The notes below the pieces were generated by a model that was not told the origin of the DNA, did no database searches, and saw only the letters and a program-made list of their open reading frames with translations. A stretch of DNA of 64,000 nucleotides, taken from NCBI GenBank assembly GCA_001465935.1, contig LNKV01000002.1, forward strand, positions 1,674,001 to 1,738,000, read 5' to 3'. Source of the DNA: Clarireedia homoeocarpa. Taxonomy: Eukaryota; Ascomycota; Leotiomycetes; Helotiales; Rutstroemiaceae. Numbering within the stretch: position 1 is the first letter of the stretch; each line of letters opens with the position of its first letter. Both the position numbers and the translations under genes were made by a program. Of the stretch, positions 11,069-23,559 are shown piece by piece.

Positions 11069-12790
11069 ATGTCCAATCAAGATCCAGACCACGAGAAGAT
11101 ATCCCAGGCTTCCAGCTCATCTCATCAAGTCGATGTTCTACCTACTAGTCGGACGGAGGAGAAAGATCTAGAAAGTCAGAAAGAGATAGCAGCTGTACCG
11201 CCGTTAAAATGGAATGGACCAGATGATCCGGAAAATCCTTTGAATTGGCCAACGTGGAAGAGATGCTGGCATGTTGTTCCACCAGCTCTCATCTCCTTTT
11301 CTGCGTAAGTTTACTAGGACCTCCTATCATGATCTACATAATACTAACTCGTCCCCGTAGAACGCTCGGTTCATCACTTTGTACTCCCGCCGTCCCTGCC
11401 TTGAGTCTCGACTTCCACACCAGCAGCACCGTCTCTCTCCTACCTCTGAGCTTCTATGTTTTAGCTCTCGCATTAGGACCACTTCTCGCAGCTCCTCTCT
11501 CTGAATCTTTCGGTCGTAAACCCGTCTATCTCTTCTCTGTGCCTCTAGGATGCATCTTTACGCTTGGCTGTGGCTTCTCGCAGACCATAGCACAGCTATG
11601 CATCTTGCGCTTTTTTTCCGGCATGGCTTTTTCACCTAGTTTAGCCATAGGTGCGGGTAGTATTGCGGACTGTTTTCCGGCAGAGAAGAGAGCACGGCCA
11701 AGTGCACTCTACGTTATGAGTCCTTTCTTGGGCCCGGCATTAGGGTGAGTACTTCTTGAAAAATGGAGATCGATATCGGTACGAGAGATGGCTAACGATG
11801 GAAAATAAACAGACCAGTAATAGGGTCATTCGTAACAGTGCGAAAGTCCTGGCGCTGGACGCAATGGACACTCATATTCTTCAGCATCTTCTCATTCCTT
11901 CCTCTTCTGTTCACCTCCGAAACACTGCACTCCCGCCTCCTCCGCAACCGTGCCAAAAAGCTCGGCCAACCTCTCCCTGCCTCTCCTTTTCCATCGAAAC
12001 AAGCGAAGATTAAGTTTCTCCTCACAGTCACTCTCTTCAGACCCATTCACATGCTATTCACGGAGCCTATCGTCGCCTTCCTCAGTCTCTACGTCGCGTT
12101 CAACTTCTCCGTTCTCTTTAGCTTCTTCGCTGCGTTTCCTTACACTTTCAAAAAGGTATATGGCTTCGATACAGAACAGAGTGGCTTGGTTTTCCTCGCT
12201 ATAGGTGTTGGGTGTGCGTTTTCTGTTCTGACGGTGATCGCGTGCGATGAGTATTTATATCAGCCGCAGGTAAAGAAATCCCATGCGGAAGGAAGAGGAG
12301 GTGTGGTTGCACCTGAATTTAGACTGTACCCGGCGATGATGGGCAGTTTCGGATTACCGGTAGGGTTGTTTTGGTTTGGGTGGAGTGCGGGAGAGGGATC
12401 GCATTGGATTGTGCCGGTGGTAGGGTCGGTGTTCTTTGCTTGGGGCAATCTGTCGGTTTTTATTCGTGAGTGTTGTTCTATTCTCGTACTTGGTTTCTGT
12501 TGATGAATTTTCGTATGCTAATTTGATTGATAGCGTCGGCGAATTATCTTATTGATACTTACCAAGCGTTGACTGGTGCATCAGCACTTGCTGCGAATGG
12601 CCTACTGAGATATGTAATGGGTGCAGTATTTCCATTGTTTACGCTTCAGATGTATAGGAAGCTGGGGATTGCATGGGCAACGAGCTTATTGGGATTTATT
12701 TGTGTGGCACTACTACCTGTGCCGTGGATCTTATGGGTGTGGGGAAGAAGAATTCGAAAGGGCAGTGGATATGATACGATTAAAGCATGA
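11069..12790 (+). CDS. MFS drug/polyamine-type transporter (DHA1 family)
   Basis: Proton-coupled plasma-membrane exporter with 12 expected TM segments. Four exons (11069-11304, 11361-11744, 11813-12465, 12534-12790) join to 509 residues. The cytosolic N-terminus ends in PENPLNWPTWKR, typical of fungal DHA1 proteins, and is followed directly by TM1. Family motifs seen: PLSESFGRKPVY (motif A, between TM2 and TM3), a glycine- and proline-containing FLGPALGPVIGSF region at TM5 (split by intron 2), a long central loop about residues 220-260, and IPSANYLIDTY before TM10, spanning intron 3. The C-terminus is short. The substrate cannot be told from sequence; relatives export polyamines, azoles and secondary metabolites. 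No biosynthetic genes lie next to it, only a secreted esterase converging from the other side. Confidence 0.92.
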
Positions 12791-12891
12791 AGAAGGATTG
12801 AGTAACGTGAATAAAACTTAGAATTTCAGAGGTTTTGTAAAGGTTTAGATAGATGTAGAAGTTGATAATTAGATGTAAAGTGTGTCTAAAT

Positions 12892-14207
12892 TCAATGATT
12901 CGAACTCTGAGAATCCAAAAACTTGCCTACTTCCTTCGCCAAAATCTCATGTGTATGATATGTGATATGTCCAGTATTATACCAGAAGTATTGGGGGATT
13001 GGTATACATCCGTAGGCGGCATAATTAGCTGTGTATCATTAGAATTGTCTTTCGATTATCCTAGGTCAGTTGTAGAAAACTGAAGACTTACTAGCAATAT
13101 CAGGAGCATCATATCGAGGACAGTAGTTCGTGATGTTCTTGATCCCATAAGGCGCGGGATTGTCCAGTACAGAAGACAAGTATGAAAAGGTATCGAAGAC
13201 CATGGCTTTTGTACCTGGATGGGTTGCTGCAAAATTCGATGCAGTGGACGCTAAAATGCTGTTGTACTGATTCAGCATAGTAGCATTTGGAAGAGGACCA
13301 GCGGCTCGAATGAGATTAGGTGGCTAGAAGGTAAGAGTCAGCGATTGGGCCAGGTGAGTAGCAAGATAGCACATACAGTTCGTTGCAGCGGTGGTAGTTT
13401 CATAAAGAGATAGTTCCGGAATCCAGCGTTGTAGATTGTTTCGATGGCAGCGAATTCAGTGCGGATGATATTTGTATAAAGAGATGCAAATGACGTTGAA
13501 TTGTAAGAGGGGAACTTGTACGAATCAGTGTCTCCAATGTCATTGATGCCAATCCAGATAGCAACAAGGGTCTTTAAGGGGTCCATTGGGATCACGGGTT
13601 GGGCATAGGCCGACCATTGTTTGATCTGGTTCTCTAGTGAGACAGTGTAGTTGTGATGGAGAGTCGTGCTGGTCTCGTGTCAGTAAATCTCACCCATGGA
13701 ACGATAGGGGGACGTACTATGTTGTTGAGACATCAGATCCTGCAAAAGCAAAATCCCAAAGTTGTTTTGTGCATTCTGATGGGAGACCAGAGAAGCAGGA
13801 TGTGAGATACTCTACCCAATTTGGACCTCCAGCTGAAGTACCAATCTGTTGATTTTCATTAGTGTTGCTCGATTGAGTGGTCATAAACGTAAACATGCCT
13901 GGTTTTGGATGATTTCGTTGCTCATAAGTTTCTCGGGTGTGTACGAGAAATCTTGAAGATCTCCAATGAAGGAGTAATTTTGATGACCATAAGTACCCTG
14001 CACATAGGTGTACGAGTCTCCGAATGCCAGCCTAATAGATATATCAAATTAATAGCTTAGGTAGAAATGTAGAAATTGAAAATGGACATATAAGGCTCAC
14101 AGATATTTGGTCTCACGCCAATTGAACGAAGACTTAGACTTTGACGACGGAAGCGCGGACGCGGTGCATATCCCACCAGCGACTAGAATGGCACGAGAAA
14201 ACTTCAT
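12892..14207 (-). CDS. Secreted GDSL/SGNH carbohydrate esterase (CE16-like)
   Basis: Probable extracellular acetylesterase acting on plant cell-wall sugars. Six exons (14101-14207, 13899-14031, 13718-13845, 13377-13668, 13092-13323, 12892-13028) give 342 residues. The N-terminus is a signal peptide (MKFSRAILVAGGICTASALP). Block I is LAFGDSYT with the nucleophilic Ser, at about residue 40. The Gly-oxyanion region is FAFAGSDVS. Block III is IWIGINDIGD with the Asn. The C-terminal block is FWYNTGHITYHTHEIL with the catalytic His and an Asn where some SGNH enzymes carry Asp. Intron 2 (13846-13898) has a GC donor (CAG|GCATGT), the second GC-AG intron in this window. It is convergent with the MFS gene, about 100 bp between stops. 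Confidence 0.88.
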
Positions 14208-15667
14208 GATGAAATGAAAGCTGGATAATCACAGACAGCAACAGGATCCTACATGAAATCGAGCGCCAAGTTATAAAGCCTTTATGCCCAAGCAACATGG
14301 CTCCACTCCTCCACATCCCGACCACACGCTTCTGCCTCTCGAATATGACCCATTTCGTAGGAGCAATTGACGATCAGCATGTCTTCGCTTGAGGTTTTCC
14401 CGAGAAATAGGTGTTACTATGGCAGTGCATTTTCTTTCGTTTTCTCATTGGCTTACAGTATGACAGTTGACGTCTGCTGGTTGAACATCTCCAAAATGCG
14501 GGGGGTGGACGGAAAAACTTTCCCGGATTTCGAAGCTCCCCGCAACTCGAATTTCGGATAAATCCTCTACTTCATCTTAGTTGTTAGTTCCTCTATCCTT
14601 TCATGCGAATAACGTTCGCGTACGCGTACAGTATTGATAATCACTGGTTTCGTTATAGCTAATGTCGACCATGCACACCCGAAAGATTAACTAGAACTAT
14701 GGGAACAATTTATCGAATGCTTCAGTGGGCCAATAAGTAGTGGAAGTATGTTCTGGAACATGAAAGAGCATAATTTTGAGAGGCCCCTAAACCACAACAA
14801 ATCGCTGATTGAGCAATGAAAACCTGCTACCTGGTCTAACGGGGACAAGGTCGAAATGCTAGCAACATCCAGCAGCTCGAGACAGTGAGTGCATCTCTGA
14901 TTGAACTAGTGAATAGATGACTAGCACTAGGCTTATGAGATGACTAGCACTAGGCTTATGAGATGACTAGCACTAGGCTTATGAAATGACTAGCACTAGG
15001 CTTATGAAATGACTAGCACTAGGCTTATGAAATGTTGGATTAGCTCGAAGAAATAACAACTGGTCATTTACGTGTGACCTTCAGAAGGACGAACTACTGA
15101 AGTAGCATCTACTAGCAAAACCATATCTACCGAAGTCTTCCAAAAGAAGATACGGATTAAAGCCACCGCTACATGGTAGAGGGAAACGGCTATCCGCCAA
15201 GTACCCAAGAACAGTCTAACACGTGCGCCAAGCGATTCATCTGACTCTCGGCACAGCTTGTTAAGCCAATGAGACGACGTCCTGATTGCCACTCCACTCC
15301 GCCTCTTCTTCCGCCTCTCCTAATCACACCATAATTCCGCCGGCCGAGCCAAACCAAGAAATCCTTGGCTCTTGTCCGTACCATACAACCACTTCCTAAA
15401 GTTCTTGATCTTTGGATATGTCATCATACAAACTTGGCTCGATGCAAAGCTTGGAACCATTCGAGATGATGAGTAAATATATATATGAGGGTTATTTCCC
15501 TCCATAGGAGAAGTTTTCTAGAAGGTAAGCAAAGTTTCTTCCAACAATTCACTCCCTACTATTCCCTTGATTAGGAATAGAATCAAGACGGACCTCATCA
15601 ATCACTTTAATACCTTTCTTTGGTTTATTCTGCGAAGAGTCAACTCATCTTCTTCAATGATTTGAAG
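14208..15667. other. Intergenic region GDSL gene to P-ATPase
   Basis: 1.46 kb between divergent genes. It contains the 23-bp tandem repeat at 14915-15033. Nothing else coding is supported. A TA-rich box (TATATATATGAG around 15478-15488) lies about 180 bp before the ATPase ATG and could act as a core promoter element. Confidence 0.4.
14915..15033. repeat. 23-bp tandem repeat, about five copies
   Basis: The unit GATGACTAGCACTAGGCTTA plus TGA is repeated head to tail about five times. Copies differ only at the junction base (GA versus AA). Each unit contains the inverted motif CTAGCACTAG. It lies in the divergent promoter region between the GDSL esterase and the P-ATPase. Confidence 0.9.
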
Positions 15668-18600
15668 ATGGCGTCCCCCATCACCAAACCATACTCGACA
15701 AACCCACATGCCTTTCTTCTCTCCAATGAAGATGTCGCAAGCCAACTCAACACCAATTTGGATAGGGGCCTTACGGCCAGCCAAGCTCGGGCCATTCAAG
15801 CAGCTCATCCTCCCAATGAACTCAATACCGGAGGATCGATATCATGGTACAAAATCCTCCTCAAACAAATTTCTAATGCTATGATTCTTGTCCTCGTTTT
15901 CGCCATGTCTCTAAGCTTCGGCGTGGGCGACTATATTGAGGGTGGAGTTCTTCTTGCCGTAATCATTCTCAATGTGTTGATCGGTTTCTTTCAAGAGTTC
16001 CGGGCAGAGCAAAAGATGGATTCCTTGAGGCTATTATCTTCACCATCTGCTTCAGTCTTACGAGATGGAAAAGTCGATGTAGTGCCGAGTGCGCAGGTGG
16101 TTCCTGGTGATATTGTATTGCTCAAGATGGGCGATACAGTGCCTGCGGATTTGCGTATATTCGAAGCGATGAACTTGACCTGTGAAGAGAAGAATTTGAC
16201 TGGGGAGTCAGAACCAGTTGAAAAGATTACTTCCAATGATATTCCTCAGCCAGGGACTAACAAGCGTGCGGAGAATGAAGCGCAGGTCGGGTTTGCGGAT
16301 CGCATCAACATGGCTTATTCGACTACTACTGTGATCAAAGGCCGCGGAAGAGGTATTGTTGTATTCACAGGAATGGATACAGAAGTAGGAAAGATTGCAG
16401 CTTCCACTACCAAGAAAGAACGAAAAGCGGGACGATCGATGAATTACAAAAAGTACGGCAAAGCCCAACCCGTGAAAGGAGGTGCTAGACGTCTCTACGA
16501 TTTCGTGGGAAAGTTCTTGGGACTTACGGAAGGTACCCCACTTCAAAGGAAATTGAGCAAAGTAGCCTATATTTTGTTCGGATGCGCAATCTTGCTTGCA
16601 ATTATCGTTTTCGGCGTCAACAGATTTAAAGTTACCGATGAAGTAGCTATCTATGCCATCTCAACTGGTATTGCAATTATCCCTGAATCTCTCATTGCGT
16701 AAGTTGACTCTCTTCCTGTAATCTGATAGATACTAACATTAAACAAGGGTCTTGACAGTAACAATGGTCGTCGGTATGTCTGTCATGCGTAGAGCCAATG
16801 TAGTCGTGCGAGATCTATCAGCACTTGAGGCCCTTGGCGGAGTTACCAACATCTGCTCAGACAAGACTGGGACGCTTACAGCTGGGGCTATGATAGTTAA
16901 AAAAGTCTGGCTTCCTAAGGTTGGGATTTATACGGTCAAACACTCCAACGACCCAAACAATCCCACTGAAGGCACTGTTGTGAAAACCCCGCTTCCAACT
17001 CTGCCAGTGGGAATCCCAACTGCAGAGGCCACAGCGTCAGCTTCACCCATTGATTATGATAATCAACGCAGTACTGCTGGTCTCAAATTCGATATTCCTG
17101 CCGAAAAAGCCGAGAAAGACAAAAACAAATCGTCTGGTTCAAGCGAAAGTGAAGAAGTTGCCAAACTCACACCCGAACTAGAAGCTTTCCTTCAATCCGC
17201 AGCACTCTGCAATCTTGCTACAGTTAAGCAAGAGTTGGTTGAAGGTGAGACAAACAAGATTTGGCAAACTACTGGTGAGCCGACAGAGATTGCTCTGCAG
17301 GTGTTCGTGCATCGATTTGATCTCGGCAAGAAACAACTCGAAATAAAAGGTTGGAAAGAAACAACCGAATTTCCGTTTGACAGTACCATCAAGAGGATGT
17401 CTGTAATCTACACCAAGCCTGACGGGGCTGAGAATGTGGTTTTCACGAAAGGCGCTGTAGAAAGAGTCATAGATCTTTGTTCATCTGTCGGCAGTGGTGA
17501 AACCAACGAGCCAATGACGGAAGAACTCAAAGAGGCAGTCATCAAGCAAATGGACAGATTTGCCGAACAAGGCCAACGTGTGCTTGCGGTTGCATCTAAA
17601 CCATGGTCAGGAAAGCTTACTATGGACGACAAGAATGGTGATGACAGAGATTTCCGGAATGAGGTCGAGCAGGACCTTACACTTCTCGGACTCGTGGGAA
17701 TCTACGATCCACCTCGTGATGAAACAAAGGATGCCATCAGAGAATGTTCTGAAGCTGGAATTAAAGTCCATATGCTTACAGTGAGTAAAATCTTTACACA
17801 TGTTCCTCTAATCACAATTTGAAACATCATCTAAACAATCAATAGGGCGACCACCCCTCCACAGCTCAAGCGATTGCCAAAGAAATTGGCATCATCCCAA
17901 GAAATCTCGGAATTCTACCTGCAGATGTATCTGCATCCATCGTCCAGAAAGCCACTGATTTCGATCAACTGACCGACAAACAAATCGACGAACTTCCCTC
18001 TCTTCCACTTGTTCTTGCACGTTGCGCCCCTGACACCAAAACTCGCATGATTCACGCTCTTCGAAGAAGAGGCCTTTTTATGGCGATGACCGGCGATGGC
18101 GTCAACGATGCACCGAGCCTGTCGTCCGCAGACGTCGGTATCGCCATGGGAATCGCCGGCTCGGACGTTGCAAAATCTGCATCCAAAATCGTACTCCTCG
18201 ATGACAAATTCAACAGTATCGTCTCCGCCATTCGTGAAGGTCGTCGAATGTTTGACAATATCCAGAAATTCGTACTTCATCTTCTGTCTTCAAACGTCGG
18301 AGAAGTCATCTTACTTATCGCCGGTTTGGGATTCCAGGATGCGTCGAATCAATCAGTCTTCCCACTGAGTCCGTTGCAGATTCTGTGGATCAATATGCTT
18401 ACCTCTAGTTTCCCAGCTTTTGGTCTTGGAAAGGAAAAGGCGAGTTCGACGGTCATGAGGCGACCACCGCATGATAATAAAAAGGGTGTTTTCACAACGC
18501 AGATTTTGGTTGATATGGTTGTTTATGGTATCTTGATGGGTACTTGTACTCTCCTAACCTTTGTCATCATCATCTATGGCGTCAATGGTGGAAATCTCGG

Positions 18601-19198
18601 CGTCGATTGCAATCGCTCATATGGTGATCAATGCGGGCCCGTATTCCGAGCTCGTGCGACTGTGTTTGCCGAATTGACTTGGTTGATCCTCATCTCAGCA
18701 TGGGAATTCAAGTCCATTCGTCGCAGCATGTTCCGTTTGGATCCGATGTCTGAAAGTCGGTTCCCATTCTTTAAGGATGTTTATGAGAATAGGTTTTTGT
18801 TTTGGGCGGTCGTCATTGGTGCACTTTCTGTATTCCCAGCGGTCTATATTCCCGGTCTGAATACTTCCGTCTTCAAGCATGTAGGGATTACTTGGGAATG
18901 GTCTCTTGCTGTCGGTGCAGTGTTTGTATTTGTTTTAGGTATCGAAGCGTGGAAGGCGACAAAGAGATGTTTTGGATTGTTCGACCACTTGGAGGAGGAA
19001 ACTAGTGGACGCAGGAAAGAGTTGGATTTGAAACAAGGATTCTTTTCGATGGCTAGGACAAACTCAGCGAGGTTGAGCTGGGGGAAAAGTAGGAAGGATA
19101 CAGACGATTATTCGGTTCACGAGAAGATTGCGGAGATGGGCAGCATGAGTGCAGCGCCAACTACAAGGTCATTGTTGAGGCCTGAATCGAAGTCATGA
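15668..19198 (+). CDS. ENA-type P-type cation ATPase (P-IID, Na+/K+ efflux)
   Basis: Plasma-membrane sodium/potassium extruding ATPase of the fungal ENA/CTA3 group. Three exons (15668-16698, 16748-17780, 17846-19198) give 1138 residues, normal for the family. The N-terminal cation-ATPase domain is at about 10-85. TM1-2 region is SNAMILVLVFAMSLSFGVG and following. The actuator motif LTGESEPV is near residue 178. TM4 motif IPESLIAVLT is split by intron 1. Phosphorylation motif CSDKTGTLT has Asp at about 382. Nucleotide-binding KGAVERV is in exon 2 and the hinge motif MTGDGVNDAPSL near 768. The DLSALEALGGVTNICSDKTG context and the IPESLIAV motif favour ENA over SERCA or PMCA. An upstream in-frame ATG at 15620 would add 16 residues; the MASPITKP start is preferred by alignment logic. 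Expected to respond to salt and alkaline pH by family; no site is proven here. Confidence 0.94.
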
Positions 19199-19700
19199 CC
19201 GGCAAATGAGACAGTCTGAATGACAGATTATTTTGTAAGAGTAAAGCTAGTTTTTGGTACTAATATGATATTGATAAAATACCAGAGAGAAGTCGCACTG
19301 AATTTGAGAATGTATCCTTGCCCCCCTCGCCTACAATTCAAGGGAGAACGCACAAATATTGGAGAATCCGAGCACAATTGCACTGATCCGTTGACATGTG
19401 CCAGAAGTACACTGTAGAAGAGAAACCGTCGAAGAAACCTTGCATCATCATATGTGTCGTCCACCATTGGGAGAGGCTACTGGTTATCAACTTATCATTT
19501 CTGGAATTTATTGATGGGTTATTTCTGGTTCGGAAACTACTAACAACATAAGGTAGTAATCTAGTAAGAGAATTTTTTCACGGATATGACGGGATATCAT
19601 AAGAGTTGCTAGCCTTCAATATTCAATTTTATATAAAGGAGATGTTAATACCCATTCTCGTATCAAGCCTCACCAGTGTCATTTCGCCAGTCTCGCCAGC
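19199..19700. other. Intergenic region after ATPase
   Basis: About 500 bp with the ATPase 3' UTR on one side and the 3' end of an orphan minus-strand ORF on the other. AT-rich; no other feature seen. Confidence 0.4.
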
Positions 19701-20096
19701 TTATCGTTTCTCCTTTGGTGCAGTTTTTGCTTCCTCTGGTGCAGTTTTTTCTTTCTTTGATGCAGCTTTAAGTGCAGCCAGTTGCTCTTCCCAGAGCGTT
19801 TTCTCGGCTTTATCCTTGTTTAGCTTCGGTATATACTCGTCATCAACGCACTTTTGAAGCAGTTGCATCTTTGATTCACCCAACTGCTCCTTACTCGTGC
19901 CTTTTGTATCGATCCACCACTGGTCCTTCTTCGCCAACAAGTCTTTGATTGCTTTTTTGGAAGCATTTATCGATTGCTCGCATGCTAAGATTTTAGATTC
20001 CAACTTGCTCCGTCGCCCGTTAGGAGAAAGTGTCCTATTCCGGGCTCGAGAGCCCTCACCAGTGTGATTTTGTCTTCCTTTGCGCACTGTGGACAT
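19701..20096 (-). CDS. Small orphan basic protein with coiled-coil
   Basis: Unspliced ORF of 131 residues from the ATG at 20096; an in-frame ATG at 20117 would add seven. I do not recognise the family. The N-terminal 35 residues are Ser/Arg-rich and probably disordered (e.g. SRARNRTLSPNGRR). A long charged helix follows with heptad-like spacing and a QWWIDTKG turn. The tail is Lys/Glu/Ala-rich with the short repeat EKTAPEEAKTAPKE. Codon use looks like a real gene. It resembles in layout, not in sequence, the next ORF at 20993-21340 on the same strand. Nuclear or cytosolic location is unknown. Confidence 0.45.
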   Translation of the reverse strand: MSTVRKGRQNHTGEGSRARNRTLSPNGRRSKLESKILACEQSINASKKAIKDLLAKKDQWWIDTKGTSKEQLGESKMQLLQKCVDDEYIPKLNKDKAEKTLWEEQLAALKAASKKEKTAPEEAKTAPKEKR

Positions 20097-20992
20097 GGCG
20101 AAGGAATATATGGACACGTCTTGTTCTATATGTTTGTAAGATATAGAAACTCGCGCTTGTAAACAGAATTTTGGAGTCTAGTTTCAACTATACTTCAGAG
20201 ATTAAAGGTTATGCTGGTGTAGATTGTCTGTGTAAAATCGGAGATGAGTTCTGAGTTTGCCAGTGTGATAATAGCAGTAGTCACTTTTCTCGCTATATAC
20301 ACAAAAACCTTAAATGATAACAAACAAGCACATCTGCTGGTTTATAAAAAGTTTAGGTATCTAGGCGCTTTGCATGTCATTCATTTCACGAGCATAGCTA
20401 GGAATCTGGCCGGCTGAAAGGTCACCGAGAGGTTAACTGAAACATAGCCACGCAATGACCTGTCCTGGAACCATCGAGAGCATTTACACGATAGACGAGA
20501 TATGTTGATCAATCAAATCTCTTCATTTTGAGAAGGTCCTACAGCTAGAAACACACGATGCTCCGGTGGCTCGCCGGGGACATATATGGAATACCAAAAT
20601 AGAATCAGTTCCAACAGGCAAGCTGTTGCGACGTCATATCCCTGTAATTCTAAGTTCCACGGGGCACTTTGGGGATAATTGATTGACCTTCGAACATGAT
20701 TCTGGTTCTAGAAGCGGGAAGCACATTGATGGAAGGTTTCCGGTTGTCACATGACATATCACCATATTGTCATGTCTTCATAGACCAAGTTGCTGAGGTC
20801 TTATGGATTTGATATACGTTAGTTATGTGACACTCTCCCATACTAATATTCGGTGTTCAGTCTCATGAGCGAATAAGGGAGGGTATCACAACTTCAATCA
20901 CTTCATAACACGTGTGCTGCCACTACCAAGAGTAAGAAGTTGTATGATTCTAGCCAAGTTCTTATTCTTCTTCACATGCTACACCATAGAAA
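20097..20992. other. Intergenic region between two orphan ORFs
   Basis: About 900 bp. No ORF, repeat or RNA gene is recognised. Presumably it is the promoter of the upstream orphan ORF and the 3' flank of the next. Confidence 0.35.
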
Positions 20993-21340
20993 TCAATCCT
21001 GTTGATTCTCCTGTAACTCCTTTGCCTGCTTTCTTTGCTCGCTTTCTAGTCGATGCTCACGAATGCTTTCTAGCCGGGTGTTAAGATTTGCGACCCTCGA
21101 CTTCAATTTCGAAATCTCCTCATTCTTCACAATTATCTTATCTCCTATTTCGGTGAGCTGCGATCCTTTCGCTTTCTTCTTTTGACTATTCAAGGCAGCT
21201 AGTTCATGATTAGCTGAACTAATCTTTCGGTTCTCCTTTCTGATATCACTCTCGAGGCTTTTAATGGGGTCACTAACGCTTCGATCTCTTGGTTTAACAT
21301 TCGATCCGGTTGTAGTGGCGCGACTGCTTCGAGTAGGCAT
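20993..21340 (-). CDS. Small orphan coiled-coil protein
   Basis: Unspliced ORF of 115 residues. The first 25 residues are Ser/Thr/Arg-rich. From about residue 27 to 105 it is a continuous charged helix with regular hydrophobic spacing (IKSLESDIRKENRKISSAN, then ISKLKSRVANLNTRLESI), a good two- or three-stranded coiled-coil candidate. The end is Gln/Glu-rich (KELQENQQD). Family not recognised. Like the ORF at 19701, it has a basic disordered N-terminus followed by a coiled-coil and lies on the same strand 0.9 kb away. It may be a paralogue too diverged to align by eye. Confidence 0.5.
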   Translation of the reverse strand: MPTRSSRATTTGSNVKPRDRSVSDPIKSLESDIRKENRKISSANHELAALNSQKKKAKGSQLTEIGDKIIVKNEEISKLKSRVANLNTRLESIREHRLESEQRKQAKELQENQQD

Positions 21341-23559
21341 TTTGAGTGAGATATTTTTGGAATATTATGTTGATTGCGGTCATACAGGCCCCTTAGACTA
21401 CCTTTAATGATACAGCTTATACTCCTGAATTTTCCGTATAATCAATTCCCGACATCATCCGAGGAGATTGATATATAATCCACGACGGCCTCGACTTATT
21501 GGTGGGTTACTCATCACTGAGCCACGATGTCGCTAGCTGGTGTTCAAGAACTCGCCGACTTAGCCAGCGCTCTAGTTCTAGTCACACATTGAACGAACAT
21601 ACTCAGGCAAGAGCTTCCCAATGCCGAAGCGTTAGAAACTTTTCAACATCTATCAAGCTCAACATTATCAATCAGTGACGGAGCTGAGCCTTCGCTATGT
21701 ACCTTGTTCTGAGTTCATGTAATGAAAAACGTTATCCCGAAGAGGCATAATATGCAGCTGCATGATATGAACAATTGAACCCTGAGAAAGACGAAGTGAT
21801 AGACAGCGATGTTCAGCAATGACTTCGGTACGTTTTCGAACAAGAAAAAGAAAAAGAACACCCAAAGGAGAAATTCTCAAGCTCGGTCATTCAGGGGGTC
21901 GCCTAATTTTGACGTTCCGAGGTTTTGATGGGACAGCGCCACTTACGTGGATGTGTGCGTGAGTTAAGTACCATAATCTTCTGTTCTGGCAGTATCCTCT
22001 TGACTGCTATGCTCGACTTCCTCGACTCATCTTGGGGAGGTCCCGAGTATTTGGCAATTAAGGGGGTAGAAGGCATGATGTGTGTATCAACAAGCAGTTT
22101 GACTTAAGCGCTCGCAGTGCTCCTACCGTAACTGCAAGGTAGTAAGCTGTGATACTTTTTCTGCTTTGCCTTTCTCGGTCTACCAACTTCTCACCCCCTT
22201 CACCTCAGCCATGCCCAATCATTCTCGATCACAACCAACGACTTCACATTCGCGCGAATCTTCGACCAAACCATCCAAAGAGATCATGACAACCCGGCAC
22301 AAAGCTGCCGAGACACATACCGCAGACCCTGATACGCCTCGAGCATTGATATGGTTAGTTTGACGAATTGTTGCATCCCTTCAGAAGAAATTCCAAGGTT
22401 TGCTACGTTAAGTCATGGGAATGAATCAAGGAACTAGAATCTTGGGGAAATACTGCGCACGGCCCACAATCCAAGCGCCAGCCCGTGCAGCGACCTTACG
22501 TCATCGCTAATGTCCCTCATTCAAGATCCTTAATTGGGCGACAACGAAGATGGTGTTCAAATTTAGCCGAGAAAATTGATTCGAGAAGGGATGAAAAGGA
22601 AAGGAGAAATACAAGGAAAGGGCCAAGGGTGAAGTGTGAAATGTGAAGTGTGAAGATATACTTTACCAAGTATGTCTGTTGCGACCAGAATTCCTACGCT
22701 AGCCTTGCTTTTGCTCTCATGCTTCAACATGTTGTATGATGTATTACGCTACGAAGTACTATACGCACCATCTAGGGGATAGGCTTTCTCGCTGTGATTT
22801 CGACGTTGTGCTATGTACTACGGTACTCCCGTACCGTTAGTCGACAGGTGTCAAGACAGCACATCAGACGAAGCATCAAGGACTATCCTATCAATTTCTC
22901 TACCAATATATTGCCAACACGGCCACGCCCAGATGAGTAGCCACGCCAAGCTTTCTACTGTATACAAACCAGAGCGCATATTATCCACACAAGAACGTTC
23001 TAGCCAACAGTATTCAGAGAATTCAGTGATATAAGGCTATTCAGACTTCCTTGATTGATCTATCTTGGCGTACGAATTACCCCTGTAGCATACAGTAGTA
23101 CTGTTCGTGCCAAGGCACGACCCCAAACCCACCTTCCATTCCCTGTACCCGCCTCGTGCCTGCCCTTGATCCGGGGTAATTTCCCTTAATTATCTGTTCT
23201 CCTCCCCAAGATCCCTATGATGACGAACCCAATATAAATAGCAAACCCTAATTTCTTGTTTACTCGTCCCTTCTCCCAGCCTTTTCAGCCCAAAAGCAGG
23301 GTTCATGTGAAAGTAGATACTGTATACGACAACGCAGCAACAACCACACGACATCATAAGTATCTCTCGCTTGTTTTATTGTCTTGGGAAAGGACAGCCA
23401 GAGAAATTTTATACTTAAAAGCTACGACGTCTTCTCGACTTTTATTCTTTTCTTTTCTTTCTGTTCCAAGTGCATTTTCTTATTGTAATTCAGATATCCT
23501 CTTCTTCGGTATCACCATTCACAGGTATCTTTTTTACTGTCCACCGCACTACAGTCGCA
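21341..23559. other. Large intergenic region upstream of the PalI/SUR7-like gene
   Basis: 2.2 kb. No gene is supported. A GAAGTGTGAA-type purine-rich simple stretch lies at about 22630-22655. The short ORFs present lack family resemblance. The last 330 bp are the promoter and 5' leader of the next gene. Confidence 0.4.
23233..23240 (+). promoter_or_regulatory. TATA box of the PalI/SUR7-like gene
   Basis: A clean TATAAATA word within CCAATATAAATAGC. It implies a transcription start around 23265 and a 5' leader of roughly 300 nt before the ATG at 23560. The CT-rich sequence after 23420 fits a fungal leader. Confidence 0.5.
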
